64,000 nucleotides of DNA, taken from NCBI GenBank assembly GCA_018136815.1, contig CM030933.1, forward strand, positions 2,708,144 through 2,772,143, given 5' to 3'. The notes under the pieces were generated by a model. That model ran no database searches. It saw only the letters and a program-made list of their open reading frames with translations, and was not told the DNA's origin. The stretch is from Isochrysis galbana (lineage: Eukaryota; Haptophyta; Isochrysidales; Isochrysidaceae). This document shows, piece after piece, positions 1 through 9,256 of the stretch; within the stretch, counting starts at the first letter, position 1; each line of letters begins with the position of its first letter. Made by a program: the position numbers and the translations under genes.

Positions 1-885
1 CGGCGATCGAGACGGTCGCGCACTACACCCATGACGAGGATCAGGCCTACCTGATGCTTTACGGTGAGTCGCGGCCGCCACACACTTGGCCTTGCAGCTC
101 CAGCCGGCGAGCGAGGGCGCTTCCTGCACGGCTGGCGAGCGTACTGTGCGGACATGTACAACTAGCTTCCGCACGACAGCATCTCGAGTCGCGTGTTGTG
201 GCTGGCAAGGGGCGCTCAGCTGCGGGTGCTACCATGCGGCCTGGCCTCGGTACAAGCAGGTCCAACACAAGCCTCTGCTCCTCTGGACAGGTGAGGGCGT
301 CTTCGAGACGATTCCAATCGAAGCCGACTACACCGTGGGCGACATGAAGCTGTGGCTCAATTTCCACAAGGTGCGCAGTTCACGTGCACCGAGTCGAGTG
401 CTCGGGCTGCCTGTCTGCTCTCGCCACTCCTCGAATTTGGGTTCCTTCGACTCACGGAGATGGGGATGCCCTTGCTGATTGTAGGGTAAGGACCCGGCCG
501 AGTACGACCTGGTTGGCCCTAAGGGCTGCTGGAAGATGGGCGCTGGCTCGGAAGTGCTCGGTGATGATGTTGTCATTGCGGACGTCATGGGCGAGCGCTT
601 CGAGAACAAGTGGCTCATGCAGCTCTCCCTCTTCCCCAAGAAGAAGTCTGAGTCCACGGGTGGGCGATCCTGCCTTTTTTGTTGGGGCGTGGCGTGTGCG
701 TTCACATTCGTGCCATTCGGCAGCATTCTAACCACAGCTCTCGTTCGCTCGCAGGCCAATGGGAGTCGACGTTCGAGACGATTGAAGAATGGGTCCCGCC
801 GCCACCGGAGGAAGCGTGGGATGAGGAGGATGATGACGAGGTCAAGTGGAAGCAGGAGCTCGAGAAGAACGAGAACGACGGTTGA
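1..885 (+). CDS. 3' part of an unidentified spliced gene
   Basis: Four exons can be joined in one frame: 1-63, 291-370, 485-659 and 755-885, ending at TGA 883-885. Introns are GT-AG (gtgagt/acag, gtgcgc/gtag, gtgggc/gcag) and phases match at every junction (1, 0, 1). The joined protein contains YGEGVFETIPIEADYTVGD, then WKMGAGSEVLGDDVVIADV, and ends in a proline and acid-rich tail (WVPPPPEEAWDEEDDDEVKWKQELEKN shortened: Pro run, Asp/Glu run, then Lys/Glu). No family was recognised. The start lies upstream of the window. The introns are short (96-220 bases), unlike the mostly intronless genes further on. Confidence is in the gene model, not in any function. Confidence 0.7.
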
Positions 886-1400
886 GCGTGATCTCAGGGT
901 TGGCGACATCATGCAACGCCGTCTTCTTTGCCGTGCGCGCACAAGGGTCTGTGCATACCTGTCCGGGCAAGAATGTTGGCCTGCGCCCGGGTCCGGTCAC
1001 GTGCCGCATGCACAACTAAGCCACGTTGCAGGTGTGGGTGAGGTACATGTATGGGGCTCCACCTTGGAAGGATTGGTGCTGTCCCGTTGAGCGGCTCGAC
1101 AAATTTTTAGGATAAAGACGCAGTACACAGCCCCGTAGATCCATGGCCTTGCTCAGCCTTCCGTGAAGCTCTTCTTTCGTGCTTCCCATGTTGTGTTTCG
1201 ATGGTTTGTTGCATGCAACGTCAACACGAGTAAGGAAAAGAGAGCTTATAGCTCACAGTGACTAAGTGAGAAAGAATGGCGCTCCTGTGATCGTTTCCGC
1301 GCCGTAGCATGAGTTGCTGCACCAATAATAAAACAAATGAAATATATCCATCAACTTCTTTGCCTTTGTCCGTCTATCTTGGTCTCTCTTCTCGGCCGCC
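886..1400. other. Intergenic stretch, no gene seen
   Basis: This is the 3' flank of the first gene. It contains AT-rich patches such as aataaaacaaatgaaat near 1325 that could belong to a 3' UTR or polyadenylation region. No open frame here looks coding. Confidence 0.4.
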
Positions 1401-1401
1401 C

Positions 1402-1602
1402 AACTAAGTTTATACTTAGTTCGCCCATGGGGGGGCACGAGCCCCCCCCCCCCTCTCCACTCCTCCCCGGCCATGGGGGAGGAACCACTCACTCTCCTGG
1501 CACGCCTGATGGCTTGCCAGGAGCACACAGCCCTACTGACTCATTCCTCTCCCCACAGGACCGCCTGACTCGCCCGCCCTGGCCTGTCGTGGCCAGTAGG
1601 GG
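1402..1602 (+). mobile_element. Fragment of 750-bp hairpin-ended retroelement family (element A)
   Basis: Starts with the palindrome AACTAAGTTTATACTTAGTT (1402-1421), followed by CGCCCATGGGGGGGCACGAG and a stretch that matches, inverted, the right-hand end of the copies at 14441-15191 and 56323-57171 (for example the ggcacgcctgatggcttgcc block). Similarity fades near 1602, so this copy keeps the hairpin end and lacks the rest. Confidence 0.75.
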
Positions 1603-1986
1603 CTGACAAGAGTTGCCGGCGCAACCTTTGGAGCAACTTTGGGGTGTTTGAGCGTGCGAGCAACTCGCAGCATCTTTAAGGGTCACGGGCAACATCGAGC
1701 AACTCGAGCAACTTACCGAGCAACTTTACTACTTTTTACCCCTTAGTTATAGTTATTAGTTAGAACTTAGTGACTTAGAGGGGGGGGGTCGCGGCGCAAG
1801 TGCGGGGGGGGGGGGAGCGCAAGTGGGTACTTGCTCGGCACTTGCACGACTGCGCGACTGCGTTTATGTGAACGAACGAGGTCGAGTTGCAAAGAAAGAG
1901 AGAGGAGATGTCGTTTCACAGCACCCCCCCACACCCCTTCTCTCTCTCTCTCCTCGCTCCTCGCTCCTCGCCGACAACCCAGCTTC

Positions 1987-2346
1987 ATGTCCTTCCGCAT
2001 CGTCGGCTACGGCGAGAGCGAGAGCAGCGACATGGATGACGCGCTTCCGTCCATTCTCCTCTCCACCACCGCTGGCACCCCACCACACGCCCACAAGAGC
2101 GTGGTGGAGATCGACCACCTCGAGCGAGGCGGACGCCATCCCTCCGCTCCGCAGACAAGAAGCGGCAGAGGAATTCTTCGCCGCCTCTCACGAAAAAAGT
2201 ACTCGCTTCCAGGAAGGATTGAAGGGGTTTTCTTTTTCTTCCCCTCCCCACCCCTAATATTACAAAGTTTTTTCACTATGCACCAGCCAACAAGTGGGCC
2301 GGATGGCTCTGGCTCGGCCGTATTGCACCGACAGCCAGCCTCTTAG
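1987..2346 (+). CDS. Possible truncated gene start, unknown protein
   Basis: An ATG at 1987 opens a 119-residue frame beginning MSFRIVGYGESESSDMDDAL, with charged, non-repetitive composition at first (VVEIDHLERGG, GRGILRRLSRKKYS). It sits directly behind a CT-rich leader (about 1930-1975), the arrangement seen at most real gene starts in this window. After about residue 80 the composition degrades (run of Phe, then low-complexity sequence), so the real exon may end earlier or the gene may be broken. No family recognised. Confidence 0.3.
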   Translation: MSFRIVGYGESESSDMDDALPSILLSTTAGTPPHAHKSVVEIDHLERGGRHPSAPQTRSGRGILRRLSRKKYSLPGRIEGVFFFFPSPPLILQSFFTMHQPTSGPDGSGSAVLHRQPAS

Positions 2347-2712
2347 CCCTGAAGCCGCATATCCGCACTGCAAAGGCACGACCGAGGGTGAATGCGGAGC
2401 CTGCGAGCCGTCCATCAAGCTGCAGCCGCCACATTGCGCACGTGTGCAACCGCGCATAGAACACCAGACCCAACATGGTGTACGCATGCCGACGCCAGGA
2501 AAGTTAAGAACTGGGGCGGTCGGAAGTTTCCGCCCCTACGCACAGTGGTAAGCGACGAAAACCCATGTCATGTGCGCAATGACCAGTCACAGGATAGCTC
2601 GTGGCCTGTGCCATGTCCGACCAAAGTTGATCAATTGCGCTGCCCTAGCTAGAAAAAGTGAGTTGATGTAGAAGAAGGATCCAGCCTTGCCCGTGCTTCT
2701 TGGAGCCACTAT

Positions 2713-5370
2713 CTACGAGCCCATGAACGAGAAGGCAGAACCACCGCCCGCATCTGGAGTTGGTTCGGTGAACACAGTGATGGCTGGATCGGGCATCGGC
2801 GTCAGTGCGGACGCCAGACTATCGCCCTGCGAGACCTCCGAACTGCTGCTGATCTGCTCACCGCCAAACATGTTCGCAGAGAGCGCGCCAGCCGTGACAC
2901 CTGTTGGGACAGCCGGAGTGCTGAGAAAGCTGAACGCCGACGGGGCGGAGCCGTCGCCCATCAAAAGCCCATCATGCGAACCTTCGTTCCTCACCTTTGG
3001 AGACAAGTCCCCGGTTTCCTGAAGAGCGGGCTGGTCCGAACTTCCAAAGCCCGACGCGACGATCGACGATCGTCCGAGCTCCACCCAGGCCATCGCTGTC
3101 GGGTCGCTGTGCGCAACATGGGCACGCGACTCGTCGAGCCCCGCGCGGGCCTCACCAACCCCTAGCATGCTATGCGGCAAGCCCGCTCTGGCACCCACCG
3201 CTCCTTGCAGTTTGTGGAGCTCGGCCTGCATTTGGTCCATCGCTCTTTGGAGCGACTCGGGCGTTGCTTCCTCGAGCGATCCGTCGACATCGCGAACAGA
3301 CCCGTCGGCCAGCCTCACGGCGTAGTATGGGCCTGCTGGGTCGTCGTTTTGGACCGCTTCCACCGTCACTGGCTGGCCACGGTAGATTGCAACCGTACCC
3401 ACGGAGAGGGCATGGGGCGCCCCTTGTGGGCCGACATTGGTGGGAGGCGCGACGGAGCCGACGCCGACTGCTGGTGGATGCAAGGGTGGCGAGAGTGACG
3501 GACCTGGTGGCGCCGGCTCAGGGATAGCGGGCGAGGTGGAAGGCGGATCGAGGGTTGCCACTGCGCTACGGAGCCAGGGCGGCGTTCCACCGCCCGCGTG
3601 CTCAGGGTCGATCCCGGAGGCGGCGGAGGCCAGGGCATGGTCACCAAGACCGATCCCCGTGCGCTGCGCGTCGGCAGGTGGTCGCATCGCCACGGACTTC
3701 GCCGGGGTCGGGGGAGCCGACCCCAGGGCCACCCCAGAGGCAACGCCGCCCAACGCATTTGCGTCGCATGCCATCGGAATGACCGAAACGCAAGCCGCCG
3801 GTTCGTGGACAGGTGAGACTGGTGTGGAGCCGCCACCCAGCGCGTGAGATAGTTTTCGTCGCATACCGATTGATATCCCCAGCTCCCTGTAGTCAGACTC
3901 TGTGAGCAGCTTCAGCGCGGCGACCGTGTCGACCTCATTCTCAGCCAGCGTGGAGAGGAGGCGCTCAGCAGAGGCTGCCTCCAGCTTCAGGGAGAGCACC
4001 AACTGCTCTAGATCGGCGCCAACGCCATGGCTCCCGTTGACGGATGACGGGGTACCTGCGCCGCGATCAGGCCCCCACCCGTTGGCTACTGCCTTGGGCG
4101 TCGCGCCGGCGCCGTCGGCCGAAAGCGATAAGCCGAAGGCGTCCTCGGACGTTGAACAGCCGTTTGTGCGTGGGGCGCTGCCAGCCGAGCTAGCATCGCT
4201 ATGTCGCCATGTCGCAAGCCCAAAGGGGTCTACTGCGGGCGCTGGCGTGCCCCCCATACCCACGCAGCTCGTGAGTGATGACATTGAAGACGAGGCCGAA
4301 ACGGCCGCCCGCGACCGGTCGTTCGCGGCTGAGTGCGGGTTCAGTGCGTCAGCTTGTCGTCGTAACTCCTCTGCCTTACGCCTAAGCTCCTCGGCCTGTG
4401 CGCGCCGCTGCGCGTCCTCCTCCTCGGCACGCAACCTCGCCTCAGCTTCGCGCTGGACACGCTCCGCCACCGCCGCCGCCTCGGCTTCGCGCGCGGTGAG
4501 CTCGAAGACGTCTGCGTTGGAGCGGGAGCATGCCTCCACAGCCAATGCCGACGCCTCGGCTGCGTCCTCCGCCTGTTTTGCGCGGACCCCACGCTGATGC
4601 CGCGCTTGCGAGAGCGCCACCTCAGCTGCGGCGAGTGCCGCCTCCGCCTCGCTCTCCACCCGTTGCGCCTCCAATAGAGCAGTGGCTGCGCGCGAGGCCT
4701 CGGCAGCCAGGAGCTCCTTTCGCTCCTCGAGTGCAGCAGCCTCGTACTTCGCCGTCTCGAGGGCACGGCGCGCCTCCGCTGCCTCCGCCGCTGCTGGCGC
4801 GGCCTCGGCGGCCGCCGCCGCGGCGATGCGGGCCTGCGTGGCATCCGAAGCGGAAGAGGCGCGCACGGAGGTCGTCGCCGCGATAAGGTCGTCGCCCAGC
4901 CCACCGCCGGGTGCCTCATTCGTCTGCACGGTCTCATATACCTCAGGCGCCAATGGAGAAAGCCCCATCGACAGGCCAGCAAAGAGGCCTCCGCCCAAAG
5001 TATTGGGAGTGGGCGCGGGCGACGCGGTCGAGAGCCCCGCAAACATGTCAGCCACGCCGCCGCCTTCCATTCCACTGGGTGGCGAGCCAAAGCCGGTGGG
5101 CGGCGTGGCGAACTGCATAAAGCTGTCAAGAACGCTGCCGTCCGCTTCTGAGCCCCTCTCCGAGCCGGGAGGAGTAAAGCCACTGAGAGACTGCTTCTGC
5201 TGCTGCGCCTGGGATGGCGGCGCGAGCTCGTTGGCAGGCACGCCTGCGAGCCAGCACTCTGCACCGTCGAGATCTCCTCCGCTCGCCTCTAGCGCTTCTT
5301 TGCAGCGTACGAGAGACTGGCCCGTGCGGCTGCGAAGTGCCTTCACGCTCTCGTACGGCACGCGAGGCAT
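2713..5370 (-). CDS. TS-N/UBA-like, coiled-coil and SAM domain protein
   Basis: Single-exon 885-residue protein, ATG at 5370. Residues about 5-43 (ESVKALRSRTGQSLVRCKEA...GGDLDGAECWLAG) match the UBA-like N-terminal domain of elongation factor Ts, a small helical module found in other proteins too. Residues about 180-343 are Ala/Glu/Arg-rich with heptad character and should form a long coiled coil. Residues about 447-508 (DLEQLVLSLKLE...ESDYRELGISIGMRRKLSHAL) look like a SAM domain, a protein-interaction or oligomerisation module. A compact region near 657-725 (VAIYRGQPVTVEAV...PYYAVRLADGS) resembles an SH3/Tudor-like barrel, seen as a pattern only. The linkers are disordered and Pro/Gly/Ser-rich. 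The EF-Ts catalytic core is absent, so it is not a translation factor. I infer a scaffold role; the exact function is unknown. Confidence 0.85.
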   Translation of the reverse strand: MPRVPYESVKALRSRTGQSLVRCKEALEASGGDLDGAECWLAGVPANELAPPSQAQQQKQSLSGFTPPGSERGSEADGSVLDSFMQFATPPTGFGSPPSGMEGGGVADMFAGLSTASPAPTPNTLGGGLFAGLSMGLSPLAPEVYETVQTNEAPGGGLGDDLIAATTSVRASSASDATQARIAAAAAAEAAPAAAEAAEARRALETAKYEAAALEERKELLAAEASRAATALLEAQRVESEAEAALAAAEVALSQARHQRGVRAKQAEDAAEASALAVEACSRSNADVFELTAREAEAAAVAERVQREAEARLRAEEEDAQRRAQAEELRRKAEELRRQADALNPHSAANDRSRAAVSASSSMSSLTSCVGMGGTPAPAVDPFGLATWRHSDASSAGSAPRTNGCSTSEDAFGLSLSADGAGATPKAVANGWGPDRGAGTPSSVNGSHGVGADLEQLVLSLKLEAASAERLLSTLAENEVDTVAALKLLTESDYRELGISIGMRRKLSHALGGGSTPVSPVHEPAACVSVIPMACDANALGGVASGVALGSAPPTPAKSVAMRPPADAQRTGIGLGDHALASAASGIDPEHAGGGTPPWLRSAVATLDPPSTSPAIPEPAPPGPSLSPPLHPPAVGVGSVAPPTNVGPQGAPHALSVGTVAIYRGQPVTVEAVQNDDPAGPYYAVRLADGSVRDVDGSLEEATPESLQRAMDQMQAELHKLQGAVGARAGLPHSMLGVGEARAGLDESRAHVAHSDPTAMAWVELGRSSIVASGFGSSDQPALQETGDLSPKVRNEGSHDGLLMGDGSAPSAFSFLSTPAVPTGVTAGALSANMFGGEQISSSSEVSQGDSLASALTPMPDPAITVFTEPTPDAGGGSAFSFMGS

Positions 5371-5384
5371 CAGAGATCGATCGC

Positions 5385-5570
5385 TGAATAGAGAGAGGGG
5401 GGGGGGGGAGGGGGGGGGGCCGAGGCGGAGGCGGAGGCAGAGAGGAGCGTGGCGGCAGAAGGAAAGAACCCGGGAAGGGAGGGGCCGGACAGGCGAGAAG
5501 AGAGTGAGAAAGGGAGAGAGGGAGAGTGGGAGACGGAGCTGTGCGCACGGCGCCGCTCTCGCGCGGCGGC
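5385..5570 (-). promoter_or_regulatory. Pyrimidine-rich leader of the SAM protein gene
   Basis: Purine-rich on the plus strand (G and GA runs), hence C/CT-rich on the coding strand, immediately upstream of the ATG at 5370. The same arrangement precedes other genes here, so it probably contains the 5' UTR and core promoter. No TATA box is evident. Confidence 0.45.
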
Positions 5571-5599
5571 GGGCTCTCTCCTCGTCGAGGACCCCCCTC

Positions 5600-6170
5600 C
5601 CCCCCTTTCCCCCTTCCCGCTATTTTAGTATCGTAGTTAATAGTTGATTATAATGGGCATTTGGCGTGCGTATGAGTGAGCGCGTGTCTGCCAAGCGCGG
5701 CGACCAGCGAACAGGTCTGAAAATAGGGTGATTTGAGAAGGATGGATGGGTCGATCGATGGATGTGGACAAATTCGAATCCCATGATGAGAGAGCAGGTG
5801 ATGATACCGGCAGTGCGACAGAAGCTACGGTCGGCGTCTCGCGTCTTCATCCAAACATCCAAACGGAAACGGATACAATCACGCGACTCCCCACAAAAGC
5901 AAAAGCATGAGAGCAAGAACTTGGCTCCGGCGAGAATTTCGAGATTTTTTGGTACAAAATTTGGAATTTTGGTCCATCATCGAAATTAAAATTTTTGACC
6001 GAAATTTGGGTCACGCGGGAGCGAAAGTTGCAAGCCCGCAGCCGGATGACGCCCGCGGCGAGCAGCGCGACCGGCCCGTCGCGCCGCTTGGCCACTTGAG
6101 GAGCTGCACCTCCAGGCGTCCAAGCGAGCGCTTGTCGACGTCAATCAGGGCCATGGCCCTGGGCGTCGGG
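5600..6170. other. AT-rich intergenic stretch, no gene seen
   Basis: Contains an AT-rich block (about 5935-6005) with repeated AAATTTTGG-type words on both strands, which may be the end of a decayed mobile element. No coding frame was recognised. Confidence 0.4.
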
Positions 6171-6179
6171 CCGGATCGA

Positions 6180-6715
6180 ATCGAGCGATTCCTGCGGTGC
6201 GAGGGGCCAGGATGGGTTATAGTACGAGTGTGTGCGACCCTTAAGAACCAGTGTGCGACCTACTATTGACCCCCCACCCTGCTCGCGAGAGCTCTGGGCT
6301 TTGCATGGCCACCACCTCCAGGCCATTCTTCGGCCGATCACGCGCGATCGGACGTCGCGGAAGCTCCGCGTTTCTTATGGTGATGCGCCCTACATTCACT
6401 ACTCTGATTCCCTCCCGTGATCGCCCGCCTCAATCTCCCAAAATAGCCCGCCACACGCGGGGGAAGGGAGGGGGGTCCCTCACCGGCGCCATTGCCCCTC
6501 GTGGGGCGGGAGGGATAGAATATGCTAGACAATCCGATCACGCACTCCGAGATGACACGGGCCATACGGCAATTAGCCAAAGGAAAATCGGCGGGGCCCG
6601 ACGGGATCCCGATGGAGTTCTATCAGACCTTCGAAAAAATGATCGTCCCACACCTCTCTCTCGGACATGCTCAACGAAGCGTACGCAAATGGTGAAATAC
6701 CGGAGTCCTCCCCCT
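6180..6715 (+). mobile_element. LINE fragment with reverse transcriptase remnant
   Basis: Bases 6181-6440 match, inverted, the block at 12040-12300. Further on, 6527-6663 reads in one frame ITHSEMTRAIRQL, then GKSAGPDGIPMEFYQTFEK. This is the signature of the first conserved block of non-LTR retrotransposon reverse transcriptases (K.aGPDGiP.EFY). The preceding frame (RHTRGKGGGSLTGAIAPRG) is also found at 17555-17640. The element is broken: the frames do not connect and the polymerase core (YADD block) is absent. Confidence 0.8.
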
Positions 6716-6990
6716 GGGCCCCCCTGTTCAGGACCCCCCAGCCAGCTCCAGTCGACTTGCAGGGCCGCGGAGCGCCAGCGAGGGAGAGGCAGGAGGGGCC
6801 AGGGCCATGCCCCAGCCTCACCTGCCCCCTGAGCTGTGCTCCCAGGCCCTGCAGGCCATCTGGGGACCTGAGCGAGGGGCCGCAGGCGCGCGCCATGGGC
6901 CCCCGCCGCAGGGAAGAGAGGAGGAAAAGGGAAGAGGGAGGGGAGGGGGGAGCGGCAGCTCTCCCCTCCGGTGTTTACGTGTCTTCTAGA
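6715..6990 (+). mobile_element. Internal fragment of element A
   Basis: The stretch with gcgccagcgagggagaggca and ccccagcctcacctgccccc matches, inverted, the middle of the intact copies at 14441-15191 and 56323-57171, and directly resembles 45440-45620. Neither end of the element is present. Confidence 0.65.
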
Positions 6991-7560
6991 CCTAGTTGGG
7001 TAAGAGAAGACGGGGGCGCCAGAGCCAGGAGGGAAGGGCCGCGGCTCGCCGCGGCCACTCGCTCGGGCGAGGGAGATTAGCGCTCTAGGCCCCTAAACTC
7101 ACGAGTGCCCCCCCCCCCCTGCGTTGTTTTACCCGAAAGGGGTTTTCCCCCAGCGTGGCCTCGAGGAGAGGGTGTGCTGGGGTGCGTAGGGTCGGTGCTT
7201 GCACTGGGGGGAGGACAAATATCGAGGGAAGGGGGCAATGCCCCCCCCCCCCCCGGTACCACTCGGACACCTGGCTCGCCAGGCATGGCGGGAGTCCGGG
7301 GCTGAAAAGTTGTGTCCAATTAGCTAGTGGGGTTGGCTAGGATATAACATTTTAATTTTATTTATTCAATCGAAATTCTGGCCGGAGCCAACCCACCGTC
7401 GGACCGTCGGTCCCACGCCGGTTGCGTACGCCTGGTTTGGATGGCTCCTCGATCATCACTATGCCGTCATGAACGACGAGTGAGATTCCTTCTCTCCCTT
7501 CTTCTTTCCGTCTTCGACGAGGGGTGTGGGTGGCATAACATCCACTACGGATCAATTGTT

Positions 7561-7791
7561 ATAGTTTGAACTATGGAGCGTGCCGCGACCGCTCCCGAGC
7601 CTCAGGCGACCCTCGCCACCGCGCCCCACCTGGGACGCCCCATGCCGCCCGAGGCGGCTCGTCAGAAAGCCCTCTCAGAGCCCATCCAACCCATCCAAAC
7701 CACGCCCGCGCAAGCGCGCGGGGTGGCGAGCACTGGCACCGAACAGGTTGCCCCCATGGCTCTGCGTAGCATGCAGGGGGTCTTTGTTTGA
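7561..7791 (+). mobile_element. 5' end of LINE ORF1 (MERA type)
   Basis: ATAGTTTGAACTAT (7561-7574), a perfect short inverted repeat, runs into an ATG at 7573 that opens a 72-residue frame starting MERAATAPEPQATLATAPH. Four other copies of this ORF1 start with the same MERA residues behind a different short hairpin occur at 12328, 27785(-), 36329 and 37316(-). The frame ends at 7791 and is a remnant. Confidence 0.6.
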
Positions 7792-7954
7792 GACCCCCTC
7801 CAACAGTGGGAAACCCTCCCACCCCAAGAGCACCTCATGTGGGAGGGCAGCTCAGCTGCCCTCCCCATGGTGGAAACCTCTACCATCAGTGCACCCAACA
7901 TGGGAGGGCTCTTCACAACCATCAATCTCCTACGGAGAGCAACTTGTGCCTCTG

Positions 7955-8345
7955 TTTTTCAACATGTTGACTCACTTCTCATTTTCACCCCACTCCTGTG
8001 GGCCACAAGAACCTATAACTCAGTGCCCTGCCTTGGAGGGCTCTCCTTCAACACTTGACTCCCTCTCCTACTCTCCCTTCCCTCTAGAACCAACCCAAAC
8101 AGCACGAACCCCCTCGCCCTCTGTTCAAAGCACCAAAAATTTCAACTCAAGACCCTTGTTGATACACTTCACGTTTTCACCCCACTCTTGTGGGCCACAA
8201 TTACCTACAACTCTGTGCCCTGCCTTGGGCCCTCTTCCAACACTTCACTCCCTCTCCCACTCCCTCTTCCAACTACAACTAACCCAAGAAGCACAAACCC
8301 CCTTGCCCTCTGTTTCAAGCACCAAAAATTTCGACTCAAGACAAG
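7955..8345 (+). repeat. Two-copy tandem repeat, unit about 191 bp
   Basis: ttttcaccccactcctgtggg at about 7982 recurs (one change) at about 8173. The following text (gggccacaa...ctctgtgccctgccttggg...ccaaaaatttc.actcaaga) is repeated in the same order. The two units are clearly diverged. The overlapping open frame is probably incidental. Confidence 0.75.
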
Positions 8346-9054
8346 AGGGAGGACATGTCTTGAGGCGGCGTCGCTGCCCATGCCTAGCGCAAGGGTATAG
8401 CGCCCCCACTCAGACATCTCCTTCCCCACAGCTCCTCTCTGAGGAGTTGCTCCTCTCCCTCCCATGAGGCCCCCTTGCCTGCGAGACCAGAACAGGATCC
8501 TGGCGTAGGGGGCTGTCTGAGTGTGGAGGGAGGGGCGCTCTGGCTAGCGCAGGTAGAAAGCTAGTGAAGAGCTGGGTGGCATAAGGGGGGAAGGGTGCTT
8601 GCGCTTGCCGCGGCATGGTGTCCTGTCTTGAGTGAACGCTAGTCCCGTTCCTTTGCCGCGCCGCGACCCATAAATATTTGTTAAAAATTAAAAAAATTTA
8701 ACATCCACTACGGATAGAAAGCTCTAGATCAAAAGGCCAAAAGTCAAAAGTCAAAAGCTTGTTCGAATGTTGAATGTTGGGTTTCACAGTAACCGTCGTT
8801 CGAACGGCGCTGTGAATCTAGACTCTTCTCTCCGGATTTCGCTCTCCCAACCCACCCAACCCATTATTAGGCTGTGCGTGTGCCGTATGAGAATTATAAT
8901 TGTCCTACAAGGCATAACATCCACTACGGATAGAAAGCTAGATCAAAAGCTGGTTCGAATCTACTAAAGTTAAAGAGGTGGAACAAGTTAGAGTTAGGAG
9001 GATAGGAAGCGCCCCGTCCGCGCTTCACTCGGGGGCGGGGGAGGGCAGCGCCCC

Positions 9055-9256
9055 CTCGCTCTCCGTCTCTCTCTCTCTCCCTCCCTCCCTTCCTCGCTTC
9101 CTCCCTCCGTCTCTCCACCCACCCCACAGCCACAGCCACCCACCCCACACGAAAGGTCACTCAGCCTCTCCCTCTAGCTCTCCCTCCCTCCCCTCCCCTT
9201 CCCTTCTCCCCCCCCCCCCCCCGTGTTTCTCTCCGTTCTCTCCCTCTCTCCCCCCG
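9055..9256 (+). promoter_or_regulatory. CT-rich leader of the GTF3C5 gene
   Basis: Almost uninterrupted pyrimidines (ctctctctccctccctccc..., later a C run near 9210) up to the ATG at 9257. Interpreted as 5' UTR/core promoter, by analogy with the other genes in this window. Confidence 0.5.

Larger units (their letters stand above)
7533..8962 (+). repeat. Short direct repeats around a repeat-rich block
   Basis: The words taacatccactacggat recur near 7537, 8700 and 8914. The last two continue as agaaagct...agatcaaaagc...gttcgaat. They bracket the MERA remnant and the 191-bp tandem duplication. They look like copies of one target or element end, but I could not assign them to a family. Confidence 0.5.

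Noticed and set aside
54-478. Overlapping open frames of about 100-130 residues in the first 500 bases
   Set aside because: They run through the introns of the spliced gene at 1-885 and are shadow frames.
8945-8970. Possible tRNA T-loop (ctggttcgaatctac)
   Set aside because: No complementary T stem or cloverleaf. The word belongs to a repeated block also seen near 8750.
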